From Bursaphelenchus xylophilus (Eukaryota > Nematoda > Chromadorea > Rhabditida > Aphelenchoididae): a stretch of DNA of 64,000 nt. Both the position numbers and the translations under genes were made by a program. The notes beneath the pieces were generated by a model, which saw nothing but the letters and a program-made list of their open reading frames with translations, was not told the DNA's origin and searched no databases. The stretch is from NCBI GenBank assembly GCA_904066235.2, contig CAJFCV020000004.1:8928001-8992000 (forward strand), in the 5' to 3' direction. Shown here piece after piece: positions 33,165-50,151 of the stretch. Position 1 is the first letter of the stretch, and each line of letters starts with the position of its first letter.

Positions 33165-33346
33165 AATTTCTCAAAAATCCCGAAAAATGAAAAATTTATT
33201 CAAAGTTTGTATTCCCACCAAAGCGCGGTGGGTTTGGAATAAAAGCGGGGGATCCGGCGTTCGGCCCTCAGTTCGTCTATTTCGCAGCGAAAGATGGCCC
33301 AATCTGGTCCGCCGGGGGATTCCAACAACCAGCTGAAGGTGGTTTT
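33165..33346 (+). pseudogene. Truncated MSP copy with promoter
   Basis: Promoter block (AATAAAAGCGGGGGATCC, then CAGTTCGTCTATTTCGCAGC), ATG at 33295 and codons for MAQSGPPGDSNNQLKVVF, matching the start of the MSP at 27604 with several changes. Homology stops after KVVF, and the frame meets a stop shortly after. Neither the rest of exon 1 nor exon 2 is present. A partial duplication is more likely than a new gene. Confidence 0.85.
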
Positions 33347-33448
33347 CAAATTTAGCGTAGTTTGGAATTAAAGTTACAGTAGTTATTTTGACTGTCTAGA
33401 AGTTTTTGGCATTCCGTTTTAAGTTTGAAAAAGTTGTCGGGAAAGATA

Positions 33449-33700
33449 GAGTGGCGGACCGGACCTGATCCAGTGGCAAAAAGCGTTCCATTTTGCATCC
33501 GGGAAGTACCAAAAAATGCAGCAAAATACCTCCATCTCCAAGTGAAAAAACTCCCATTTCAAAAGCGCGCCCGCTCTTTTTGTGAGGCGCCCTTCAAAAC
33601 GGAGTTTTTTTAGTTGGGGAGGGAGGTATTTTGCTGCATTTTTGATACTTCCCGGATGAAAAATGGTACGTTTTTTGCCACTGGATCAGGTCCGTCACTG
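33449..33700. mobile_element. MITE family A, copy 7
   Basis: GAGTGGCGGACC start, GGTCCGTCACTG end, TA outside (33447-33448, 33701-33702). A short GGACC duplication lies in the left terminus. Confidence 0.85.
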
Positions 33701-34034
33701 TAGTAACATTAATATTTATGTAGTAGGGTAGTTAAGTCGTCAATTTGACGCGTCAGCCACGTTGTCAAATAACCGGCATTTTCGTCATGTCAGATTGCTC
33801 AGATTGTTGTGTCATTTTGCTTGTCAAATTGAACTTTTTTGGAATCATTTTTTTTAGATTTTTGTCTAAAAAATCATAAAAATATAAAATTTTTATGAAC
33901 TAAATTGCTCCTTTTTTCAAAACGACCGATGAAACATGCAGTAAAATTAGCTACAAGTCACATCAATATTCATCATAGTTCATGTTAAACTAGCGTGTGA
34001 AAGCTTCGGTCAAATTAACAACCCGAGTATTTAG

Positions 34035-36132
34035 ACGATCGCTGATGACAAAACAATAACCCAATCAGCGCGACAACACAAGAATTCCGCGAAAGGCAAG
34101 AAAAATTTGTGGGACCTGGTTTTGGCCGAGGCCACCGCTGATCCGCCGAGGAGAAGATTGCCGATCATCTTCGATTATGATCACGGGCAGTATGTAAGTC
34201 AACACATGGTGTTCGTATACTATTAAGAGTATAACAGCAAACTTTACAGAACTCAAAAATTTAGATTTTAATTTTTTTTGTTTTTTAAAAGTTTTTCGTA
34301 TAAAATGTCTCCTTGGACTAAAAAAATGATTTGCAGTTGGGAGTTGTGTTCTCGAGTCGTCTTGGAGTCCTCGAAGTGGATCAACGGCCGGGAGTCTCGC
34401 CGCTGTGGGACAAGATCAAACTCAGTGACATTGTTCGGCAAGTCGGGAATGTCAAGGTAAATTCGCATGGGCAAAACACGAATTTATCGTCTAGGTTTCG
34501 AGTAAATCCGAGCTGATGCAATGCCTGAGGACTCAGCCGTCTCCAATCTCGCTTTTGGTCGAGAGATTTGTCACTCTCCACCGATTGACGCCAGCCAGGG
34601 CCAAATGGAATAATGTGGATTTGAAAACTTGCGTAAGATCAACATAAAGCGAAACATTCGTATAAAAAACCGAAATCGCAGTCTTTTATGGTGTCTATTT
34701 TCAGAATGACGTCCCTCTGACGGCCTATCTTCTACATCGTAGGAATGCGAAACTCGGGTTTTCGGTAAAGGCCATGGGCACTTTGGTGGTCGTAATGAAG
34801 GTGGATGAAGGGTTGGGTGAGCAATTTGTCTTTCAAAATATTTAACAAGATGTCTGATATCTCTTTTTATCATATGTGGGATCTTTTTCAAGCTCTTGGA
34901 TGCCTTTTTAGCCATTATCTTACACTTAGGGCCAAGTTTAATATGTCTCATTTACCTATGAATACAGAATTTTTGGAACCGAAAAATCATTTATAATGGC
35001 CTGTAGACACATATACTTGGTATTTACTAGACTTGAATTATTTTTAGACAACTTAATCATCGTTATATTACACTTCATACCTAGTGTAATATACCGTTGT
35101 ATACCTTAGCCTGGTTAGAAATCTTAACCTCCAAAAGCTTCATAGTACTTGTCCGTTCTATGAAGCCCTTTCTTATCTTCCAAAACAGTGTTTTTAACCC
35201 TTTTTCACCATTATAATACACTTGACATCTACTGTAAAATAATGTCTTATATTTCCTAGCCTATGGGATTCTGGAGCCTGGCGATATCATCATGGATATA
35301 AATGGAGAGAAGATTACGAATTCTGATCAAGCCAAAACGTTGCTGCAAAATTCGTTGAAGAAAAATGCAATTGTTTCTTTGGCCATAAAGCGGCCGATGA
35401 CGCCCGAAACGTTGAACAAGGTGGCTGCGGTTATCAACGACGACACGAACGACCCGGAAATGCAGATTGATGCCATCTTGATTGGGAGAAATGAAGCCTG
35501 CAAACGTCATATGAACCTGAGGAATAAACCCAAAAACAAAATCTTGGTAAAGGTGGGTAATATAAAGTAAATTAAACGCGTTAGTCTTAAAAAGTTAGTC
35601 TTAAATATGCTGAATAGTTGTTAGATCGCTTCCATTTTCTTTTTCAAGGATTTTTTCGGTCATATCTGCCCAAAATTTTCACACTGTAGCTGTAAATTCC
35701 GCACTGTGCAATCATATTTATCTAACTCCAAAAATATGTCGTATTTTAGCAAGTTACAAAAAAATTTTTAACAAGATAGACTCCTTCTGACTTGTTCTTT
35801 ATCTATTTTCGTTTTGTAAAATACGGTCGGTACTGTTCATCGTTATATACGACATAGAAATGTAAAACAACTGCATTGTGCAGTCAAAAGATTTTCACTT
35901 TTTTATATTACACCTTTCATTTCAGAGATCCTCCTCTACAAAACACACTGCAATGTGCCTCGAGAAGAATGTGACCGAAGACATTCATTCCGAAGTCAAT
36001 TCCAAAGATTGGGATGATTTACAGGCGGTCCCGCCTCGACTAGATTTCAGTTCTTTGTCGTCTTCAGGCAACAACCAAAAGTCGAGTGGTCTGAAGAAAC
36101 GGTTCAAAGTCTTGATGGACACGTTCTTTTGA
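34035..36132 (+). CDS. PDZ-domain protein, 5' end unresolved
   Basis: Exons 34035-34193, 34337-34456, 34495-34632, 34705-34816, 35260-35552 and 35926-36132 (TGA) give about 342 residues; phases agree throughout. No ATG lies in the first exon, so at least one upstream exon is missing from this model. Exons 2-3 encode a PDZ-like fold (LGVVFSSRLGVLEVDQRPG, then LSDIVRQVGNV). Exons 4-5 hold a clearer PDZ domain (LGFSVKAMGTLVVVMKVDEG, YGILEPGDIIMDINGEKI). PDZ domains bind C-terminal peptides of partners; the specific role is unknown. The third intron is only 38 bp, but reading through it meets a stop. An AATAAA lies at 36138. Exon 5 is duplicated inverted at 36475-36767. Confidence 0.8.
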
Positions 36133-36830
36133 ATTGAATAAAAATCATTGAAATTTTTTGAATTTGAAATTTTTTTATTTATATTGTTGTAGGTTTAGGA
36201 ATTTATAGAAAATATTTTTTGGGGTTTGGAAAAAAGTCAGTAGGAGTCTATCTTGTTAAAAATTTTTTTGTAACTTGCTAAAATACGACATATTTTTGGA
36301 GTTAGATAAATATGATTGCACAGTGCGGAATTTACAGCTACAGTGTGAAAATTTTGGGCAGATATGACCGAAAAAATCCTTGAAAAAGAAAATGGAAGCG
36401 ATCTAACAACTATTCAGCATATTTAAGACTAACTTTTTAAGGCTAACGCGTTTAATTTACTTTATATTACCCACCTTTACCAAGATTTTGTTTTTGGGTT
36501 TATTCCTCAGGTTCATATGACGTTTGCAGGCTTCATTTCTCCCAATCAAGATGGCATCAATCTGCATTTCCGGGTCGTTCGTGTCGTCGTTGATAACCGC
36601 AGCCACCTTGTTCAACGTTTCGGGCGTCATCGGCCGCTTTATGGCCAAAGAAACAATTGCATTTTTCTTCAACGAATTTTGCAGCAACGTTTTGGCTTGA
36701 TCAGAATTCGTAATATTTTCTCCATTTATATCCATGATGATATCGCCAGGCTCCAGAATCCCATAGGTTGGGAAGTATAAGCCATTATATTACAGTGAAT
36801 GTCAAGTGTAATATAACGATGAAAAAGGGC
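35190..36830. repeat. Large inverted duplication including a coding exon
   Basis: Arms of about 600 bp (35190-35797 and 36234-36830) are near-identical inverted copies, separated by about 436 bp holding the last exon and polyadenylation signal of the PDZ gene. Both arms carry the same exon, its intron flanks and one GCACTGTGC/GCACAGTGC motif. Confidence 0.93.
36475..36767 (-). pseudogene. Antisense copy of PDZ exon 5
   Basis: 293 bp, same length as exon 5 (35260-35552), still open. One clear residue change in the PDZ core (GEKIT to GENIT). The acceptor TTCCTAG of the original reads TTCCCAA here, so the copy can no longer be spliced as an internal exon. Too recent to have collected stops. Confidence 0.88.
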
Positions 36831-37477
36831 CAGAAACAATTTTTGATCATTCGCGCAGATTTCATTGGAAAATAATTTACGCTACCTTGTAAACATTCAT
36901 TTTACTAGGTTAACTTTTCGGCTTCAAAAAAGCGAAAAAAAAAATTTTTTTGACTGCACAGTGCGAGGAAATGTTCTTCAATTTTTGATGCTCCAGGCCA
37001 CCAATACAAGGAAAAATCAATCCAAAAAGGTAAAACAAGCCTCTACCTCGCATTTTATAACCATTCCTGGCTTCACACATATACAAATTAGGTTAAAATA
37101 CGTCAGCTTTACTTCATCGCATTTTCGCACAGTGCTGATGACAAAAAAATGAACTTTTTCGCAAAAAAACTCGTAACTTCAAATCCAAAAACATCCAAAA
37201 GATAAGGAAGGCCATAAACCACCATTAGAATACCAAGAAACTTAAATAAGTGCCATTTTATTTATTCAAGTTATCATAGACATCAATCAGAACAAAAAAA
37301 ATTTTTTAAAGTGAGAACAACAACATATATAATAATTAGATACATTATCCAACAACAATTCCAAAACTAGGAGGGCCATCCGGGATTCAGGGAGGAAATT
37401 AGACAGACGGGAGCCCGGATATTCCCCTTCAAACATCAATTCAAACCTTCACTTAATGTCTACTATAATATCATCCT
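36831..37477. other. Intergenic, convergent gene ends
   Basis: One GCACAGTGC motif at about 36957. No gene recognised. The DDX46 stop is at 37478. Confidence 0.4.
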
Positions 37478-43031
<5,554 letters not shown>

Positions 43032-43506
43032 GTCTGTAAACGAAGTTGTGAACTATCTTCTACGACAACTCTGAAGAGCAAACACAAATCTCGCAAAAAA
43101 AAGAATATTTATATTATATTTTATCAATGCGCTATTTTTCTGCAAAACAAAACATTATTAGCTACAAACAAATCGACTTGCAACTCATTCCGCAGAGAAA
43201 ATCAAGAAGAAACAATTTCGCAACAGAAAACTGGTAAAAACATTTTCCCGGAAATTTCGTGGCATTTCGTTTAAGAAATTATTGGATTCATAACGAAGTG
43301 TCACAAAAATTATTGGATTTCAATATAGGGCTTTGAAACTCTTGGAAACGAGTGATAAACAAAATTAATGGGCGATTCAGAAGGTTTTACCTGTTTTCAA
43401 GTATATTAAGACCATATTATTTTGAGTTTTAAAGCAAATTACAATGTTGTAGGCGATTCTTCAACATTTTCTCAATTCATTATCGTTTTCCACGGGATAA
43501 ATTAGT
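43032..43506. other. Intergenic spacer
   Basis: AT-rich gap between the DDX46 start and the 3' end of the pepsin-fold gene. No motif array or element seen. Confidence 0.4.
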
Positions 43507-46500
43507 TTATTGCGCAAGTCTTGCAAAAAAAGCCAAAATGGAGGCACTGAGGACATTCAAGAGTACTGAGCACGATGCGGTGAAAGCGCCTTTGCCCTTT
43601 TCATCTCCTTTTCCACCTTTGCCTCCACCTCCGCCTCCGCCTTGGCCACCACCGCCATTTCCATCATCATATTCTTCCCATTGTGGGTCGTTCCCCTTCT
43701 CGGTAATAGGCGCCAGCCATATCTCGAACTTATTTTGTTCATCATTCGATTTCAAGCCGATGCAGTAATCGCTGAGGAAGTTCTTCCCCAAAATTATTTC
43801 ATCCTCGGGGGCTCCGTCTTTAACGAGAACTTCCAGCTTTTCGTGCTTGTCGTCGCCGTAGTTCTGAAGGTTTAGTTTGCCGATGGTGAAGTTATTGTCA
43901 CCGCCAAAATTGATGGAAATTTCGGGAAGGTCCGCTTCGCCTTTGTCTTTGAATTTGGCGTCGTATATTGTGGTAGGCACGGTGATCAGTTTGTCAAAAG
44001 AGAAGGAAATGGTCTTTGTTTTATATTCGGTGCCTCCAATTGTCACTCTAAAAAGGATTTTCTTGAGTTTCAAACGTATGAACCAACAAATGCCTTTCCC
44101 AACCGACTCCCCTCGTTTTACGTGCTCTTTCCCAAAATCGTCATTCCGAAAAGTCGCCGGACTAATTTTTGGAGTTTCCGCTGTGCGAAAAAAGTCAGGG
44201 TGCGAGCGACAGCCAAAAAAAGCCTATTGCACGGTGCAAAAAGGAAGACATTGCACAGTGCAAAGAGAACTTTTGTTTTCGCACAGTGCATGTCGCAGAA
44301 ACCACTCCAGCGGCTTTGCACTGTGCGAAGTAGGGTGCGAGCGAGAATTCCATCGATTGCGACCCCGCATCGATTGCGACCCAGCATCGATTGCGACCCC
44401 GCATCGATTGCGACCCAAAATGGGGTAAAGCGACCCCGGGATGAAAATTCCTTGATTCTCTTCGGGAAAAACTTGCTTTAGGGGTTTTCGAGGGTGCTGA
44501 TTTCGAAAATGATGTTCATTTTTCCTCTAGTACTACATAGTGCTGTCTGATACTATATAGTACGAAATGAAAATATCGCTTTTGACGTTAATGGTGGTGG
44601 TTTGATGCTTAGTACTCTTCAAAAACACGTTTTAAAGACTTGGTGCTATATAGTACTGTCTGATACTATATAGTACGAAGTCAAAATATCGCTTTTGACG
44701 TTAATGGTGTTGGTTTGATGCTTAGTACTCTTCAAAAACACGTTTTAAAGACTTGGTGCTATATAGTACTATCTGATACTATGTAGTACGAGGTTAAAGT
44801 TGGCCTTTTAGGCGTTCGTGGTGTTGTTCTGGTGCTTAGTACGCCTATTTTTACTTCGTACTATATAGTATCAGACAGTACTATGTAGTACTAGAGGAAA
44901 AATGAACATCATTTTCGAAATCAGCACCCTCGAAAACCCCTAAATCGAGTATTTAACGTCAAAAGCGATATTTTCACTTCGTACTATATAGTATCAGACA
45001 GTACTATGTAATACTAGAGGAAAAATGAACATCATTTTCGAAATCAGCACCCTCGAAAACCCCTAAAGCAAGTTTTTCCCGAAGAGAATCAAGGAATTTT
45101 CATCCCGGGGTCGCTTTACCCCATTTTGGGTCGCAATCGATGCGGGGTCGCAATCGATGCGAGGTCGCAATCAAGCGGGGTCGCAATCGAAGGATTCCTG
45201 CGAGCGACAGCCAAAAAAAAGCCTATTGCACGGTGCAAAAAGTAAGAAATTGCACAGTGCAAAGAGAACTATCAGTCTGTCGGGAAAATAACGGCGGGTC
45301 TCGCATCAAAATGTCTCTATCGCGCACCAAATCCCCAGCTTCGGCAGTCGTCGCAAAGCGATGATGGGCGATTCCGAGGCGCGACGATCCGCCGTTATTT
45401 TCCCGACAGACTGATATTGTTTTCGCACGGTGCGTGTCGCCGATTTTGGTTCGGCGACTTTCCGCGATTACTGGTGTCACGTCACTAACTGCAAATCGAA
45501 AAAAATTTCGGAGATTGATATGTGGAGTATGTCGGGTATGAATTTTTTATAGGAATATCAAAATCTTTGGGTACATTCAAAAAATCTCAATTATTGTTTG
45601 AAAATTACTAGACTTTGACTCTCTCGGTTAAGGCCTAAAATCTCAGTGCCTTACGTCGCCGCGGCTTTCCATCCTTTATTTGCGATTGTAGGTATCATTG
45701 TGAAGTTGCCACACCCAGCGAGCGTTGTCTCACCGATCTCAAACTTCCCTTTCGCGGTCTTGATCTCTTTTTTTTTCTGAAAAATAACCATGACTCAATG
45801 GTGAAATGAAGAAAAATTATACCGTAATTTTTTGAAAATCGAAAAGTTAGCAGACACACAGCATTCCGAATTATTTTTGCCGCCGACCGGCGTCCGAAAA
45901 AATGAAAAAATGAGATTTGCCTCTTACATTTTTGCCAATATCTCGCTAGCCTCGAAGTGTAACGCGAATCTGAAAATTGCGTTTACAAGCTGACACATTT
46001 GCCCTTCAGAATATATTAATTTTGTAATGATACTTATTATGTACGACAAGGAAACCATTGCTGAAAAATGGCAAATTTCAACATTCAATGCCAGAAAAAT
46101 GTACTTTCTAAGTGCCAGATCACAAAATTATGGGCTTCATTGTATACAGCATCTTGAATACTATAAGACATAACAATTTCACGCATTTTCTGGCCCGATT
46201 CGCAGAGTTATAACCGAAAAACTGCAATTTTGGCCTTCTTATTGAGCTATCTGCACTTTAAAAGTAGATACAAAAAAAACATTTCTATGATTTTTGTTGC
46301 CCAGGTTGTGATGGACCACTGTGCAAAATCTCAGCTTTCCAGGACTCCTCCGAAGAAAGTTATAACGGTTACAATATGTGACCCTTGTATGCCCAATATT
46401 TTGTAAAATACGGTAAACTACGGTGCAAGATGGCTTTGTATGATGGAATTCCTATTGTTGCCGCTGCGTTGGCCGGAGTTTAAAAATTTTACCGTAAATA

Positions 46501-48697
46501 CACGGTCAACCACATTAAAAAATTTCCCAGCTATGCCCCAACTTTTCACTCTTTTCGCATTAGTATAGCGAAAACTTGAAATCGTGTCTCTTGTGCGGAA
46601 AACTCTGTGAGGCAGTGTTTAGGTTTCGAGTAAGTTTACATAGGTCATATAGAGCTATTTTTTACCATGGTTTGCTGTATTTTACAGAATATTGGGCATA
46701 CAAGGGTCACATATTGTAACCGTTATAACTTTTTTCGGAGGAGTCCTGGAAAGCTGAGATTTTGCACAGTGGTCCATCACAACCTGGGCAACAAAAATCA
46801 TAGAAATGTTTTTTTTGTATCTACTTTTAAAGTGCAGATAGCTCAATAAGAAGGCCAAAATTGCAGTTTTTCGGTTATAACTCTGCGAATCGGGCCAGAA
46901 AATGCTTGAAATTGTTTTATCTTATAGTATTCAAGATGCTGTATACAATGAAGCCCATAATTTTGTGATCTGGCACTTAGAAAGTACATTTTTCTGGCAT
47001 TGAATGTTGAAATTTGCCATTTTTCAGCAATGGTTTCCTTGTCGTACATAATAAGTATCATTACAAAATTAATATATTTTGAAGGGCAAATGTGTCAGCT
47101 TGTAAACGCAATTTTCAGATTCGCGTTACACTTCGAGGCTAGCGAGATATTGGTAAAAATGTAAGAGGCAAATCTCATTTTTTCATTTTTTCGGACGCCG
47201 GTCGGCGGCAAAAATAATTCGGAATGCTGTGAGACATACAAAAATACTGTACTTTTTAGATTTCCAAACAATTGCACAGTGCAATTTCGAAACTTTTTTT
47301 TTATCGCGTAGTGCAGAATTTTTTAAACTAAACTTACCAATTGCTGAATGAATGGTCCGGTTCGGAAAATCATTACTTTCTTGCCATTCCCGGCGTTTTC
47401 CATGAAGCTACTGATGGCAAAACCCTTGTCAAGGCTGTCTCCAAATTCCAGCCCAACCAGAGCGTCCTGTGGCAGATCCAACTTGTTGTTTTCAACACTC
47501 TCCACGGCGTAGATTGGAGCGGAGTCACTATTGTAATTTCCAAAAATAAGACGCGCCGTGTACAGACCGCATTTCAATTTGTAATTGAGATAGTCTATTG
47601 AGATAGTGCGTGATTTCTTGTCCTTGTTGATGCTAGAATATGTATTCAGGACTTGAATAAAAATTATTTTTTCCACAAAATTGTTTTGTCATGACACGGA
47701 AACCTTTGCCTACTCTTTATCGTAATAGCTGGTATGTTCGTATGGTGTGCAAGTGTCCTTTTTAGCGCATTCTTTTGAGAGAACAAGGGTATCAACCGTG
47801 GCCATGGTCAAAAGGCCAGTGCTCTCCTTGGCATCCTTGTCTTCCGAGTATTTTATTTTGATCGTCGGAACCTCTGAATGATATAATGAAAGTGAATGAG
47901 GTTAAGGATTACGATTTTTCAAAAGTGTGTAGACTCTTTGTCCCAAGCCGCACCGTGCACAAAACCCCTTTTTGTGGGATGCATTTGACCTTTTGCACCG
48001 TGCAAGTACAATATCGCTGCGACACAAGCTTTTCTCAACGGCGTCGGCGTGAAGTTTGAGAAATTGCACAGTGCAAAATGTTCGAAAGGAGCGTCGCGCA
48101 ACTAATTTTGTCGCCGGAGTTTCGCACTGTGCAATAAAATCATCCGCGACGCGCACATTGCACTCTTTTTGGCCTAAAAATTTGCACTGTGCATCTTTTG
48201 GGGTTGTTGTTTACGCCGCACGGTGCGATCTTCGTCGCTGGCTGCTTGCACTGTGCAAGGAAGCTTTTTTTTGGCTTTAAAGTTTGCACCGTGCACATTT
48301 TGGGGTTCACTTTTTCGCCTGCACGGTGCGATCTTCGTCGCTGGCTGTTTGCACTGTGCAATGAAGCGAACGAAAATTCGCACAGTGCAGTGCGTCTGTC
48401 GACTTGAAAGCTGCACTGTGCATGTTAAAAGTCGACTTTTTGCAGCACGGTGAAGTAATTGGGTTAGAAATTTTATCGAAATACTGAGACTTTTTTGAGA
48501 CATCAAAAAAAAATGGATGAAATCCAAAAATTTGTATATTCAATTTTTTATTTTTGAAATTTTTGAAACTTTCTATGCTTCCAATACTTACAAAAGTGAC
48601 TGAGAAACTACTTAAAATAATTTTACTTACCTCCATCATATTCGTATACGGCTGCCACTACCGTAGCCCAGAACAATGGCCAGAAAAGGCGAAGCAT
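43507..48697 (-). CDS. Secreted pepsin-fold protein, single module, probably inactive
   Basis: Exons in coding order 48631-48697, 47714-47873, 47338-47632, 45656-45777, 43507-44047; total 394 residues, in-phase. Signal peptide MLRLFWPLFWATVVAAVYEY. The N lobe has the pepsin-type Cys pair as CAKKDTC and LVGLEFGDSL matching the ILGL turn. The C lobe has FEIGETTLAGCG, FSFDKLITVPT and ILGKNFLSDYCIGL, like the conserved pepsin ILGDVFLR block. The first DTG position reads ATV and the second keeps D but not TG, so catalysis is unlikely. The tail is a Gly-rich stretch and a final hydrophobic segment (SVLLNVLSASILAFFARLAQ), suggesting a GPI signal or membrane anchor. It pairs head-to-head with the multi-module paralogue at 51957. 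Function unknown. Confidence 0.78.
44344..45198. mobile_element. Foldback element with 8-bp target duplication
   Basis: 855 bp with inverted arms of about 240 bp (44345-44590 and 44955-45195). The outer part of each arm is a tandem array of a 17-bp unit CATCGATTGCGACCCCG, about four copies. The inner part holds palindromic ACTATATAGTA themes and a ~115-bp direct repeat (44575-44800). TGCGAGCG occurs on both sides (44336-44343, 45199-45206), and removing the element restores the host repeat consensus. 8-bp duplications fit hAT or P-type transposition. No transposase. Confidence 0.85.
45272..45414. mobile_element. MITE family B, copy 3 (internal deletion)
   Basis: 143 bp, TCAGTCTGTCGGGAAAATAA to inverse, TA outside. 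It interrupts the AAAGAGAACTTTTGTTTTCG part of the 130-bp motif unit. Confidence 0.88.
45850..47240. repeat. 1.4-kb palindrome in intron of the pepsin-fold gene
   Basis: Arms about 45853-46420 and 46660-47238, roughly 570 bp each and highly similar, around a ~240-bp centre. Shared themes: GCCGCCGACCGGCGTCCG, TACGACAAGGAAACCATTGC, GTTATAACGGTTACAATATG. Each arm includes sequence ending the centre with TTTTACAGAATATTGGGC or its complement. No clear target duplication, so element or host inverted duplication is undecided. Confidence 0.85.
47950..48450. repeat. GCACNGTGC array in the first intron of the pepsin-fold gene
   Basis: About 15 motifs with the companion TCGTCGCTGGC / GTCGCCGGAG theme. 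The GCGATCTTCGTCGCTGGCTG block occurs at about 48226 and 48328. Confidence 0.85.
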
Positions 48698-49535
48698 TTT
48701 TGGAAAATGCGGTGTAGTCTTCCAAAAACTTTGCTGCTTATATTCCGAACTTTTCGTTCCTCATCGCCACACCTCTGCGGTGAATAACCGCTAATGCGCG
48801 CTTTCGAAATTTGAAGAATGGCCTCAGAATCTTTAGAACGTCAAATCCTTTCAGGCTTTGTTCTATTGACACCAACGTCAGGTGTGAGATGCTGCACCTT
48901 TCGGCAATCGCGGCTTAATCCGCCTAATTCGGCGTCTTACCACACCCTCAGGACAAAGAGAAATGATGATTCAAAATTTTTTTTGATTTTTTTGGAGAAA
49001 ATTTTTTTTCTTTGTTCAAAAAGGGTGGGGTTAATAATGGAAAGAACAATGATTATGCAGTTATTTTGGAATTGGAAAAATTGCGTGAAAGAAGCTGATA
49101 ATGTAGGCGGGGAATTATGATGCCCACGGAATATTTGGGAGGATTTTAAAATACAAGCAACCCAGAGTGCATGTATGATAACATGGCAACGTCAGTTTAA
49201 AAAACAGGGCAGAGAAAGTCAAAATGAAAACATCAGGTTGGTAAAAAATCTCGGAAAACATCTCAAACTTACAAGAAAAATGTCCATCGGTCGTTGATCA
49301 GATTCTCTTTACATTTTTCACAGTCATTCTGGCAAAAGCCGTTCATTTTGTGAATTTTCGTCCAATTTTTCCTTTTTTTTGTAAACTTCGAAACCGTCTG
49401 AACTAGTTCAGAGTCGGTTGAACTAGTGCAAAAAACCGAGGTCTTTGACCATGTGAACCTGTTCATTTTTCTTTGAAAATTTCATAACCAGTGAATTGGT
49501 TCAATGTTTTGTGAACCAATTCAAACATTGAACCC
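48698..49535. promoter_or_regulatory. Divergent promoter region, minus-gene side
   Basis: Just upstream (minus sense) of 48697 are GGTGTGGCGATGAGGAACGA and an AATATAAG box. They resemble GGTGTGGCAACAGAGAAACG and AAAATAAAAG upstream of the paralogue at 51957, suggesting a promoter kept after duplication. Near 49380-49520 lies a TTGAACTAGT / GGTTCAATG repeat-like stretch. Confidence 0.5.
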
Positions 49536-50151
49536 GCTTTCCAAGGCACCACGACATTTCCGGAATTTGGACACTTCCGGAATGGCGGAATAGTGACACT
49601 TCCGGAATGGCGGAACAGTGACACTTCCGGAACCGGAAGAAAATAGGAGTACTAAGGAACAGAACAACACCACTAACGCCTAAAGGCCAAATTTTTACCT
49701 TGTACTACACAGTACCAGACAGTACTAAACAGTACCAATTATTTAAAACGTGTTTTTGAGGAGTACCAAGCATCAAAACAACACCATTAACGCCGAAAGC
49801 CATATTTTCACTTCGTACTGTATAGTACCAGATAGTACTATGAAGAGGAAAGCTAACATGATTTTCGAAATCAGCACCCTCGAAAACCCCTAAATCCAGT
49901 ATTTTTGGAAAAATTCCAAAAAATTACTTTTTAACACTACTACTTAAGAAAAAAGTAACAATCAGAAAAAAATAACAAAATTTTTGAGATTAATAACAAT
50001 AAATCCAGTCAGATGGTTCAGATGGCAGGTCTAAGCCTCTTCTTTGATTTTTCCCCGGTTCCGGAAGTGTCACTGTTCCGCCATTCCGGAAGTGTCACTA
50101 TTCCGCCATTCCGGAAGTGTCCAAATTCCGGAAATGTCCTGATGCGCTTTC
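49536..50151. mobile_element. Foldback-like element
   Basis: Inverted arms about 49536-49640 and 50050-50151, built of a repeated unit CACTTCCGGAATGGCGGAA. The interior contains the GTACTAAACAGTACC and AACACCATTAACGCC themes of the 44344-45198 element, so the two are related. Confidence 0.75.

Larger units (their letters stand above)
44180..45440. repeat. GCACNGTGC unit interrupted by two insertions
   Basis: A copy of the 130-bp unit known from DDX46 intron 6 starts at about 44180. A second copy of the unit is split by the foldback element at 44344-45198 and again by MITE B at 45272-45414. Confidence 0.8.

Noticed and set aside
36475..36767. A second, functional PDZ gene on the minus strand
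   Set aside because: It is an exact inverted copy of a single exon with its acceptor destroyed and no other exons on that strand.
43538..43875. Pro-rich plus-strand frames opposite the pepsin-fold gene
   Set aside because: Shadow of the Gly-rich tail on the minus strand.
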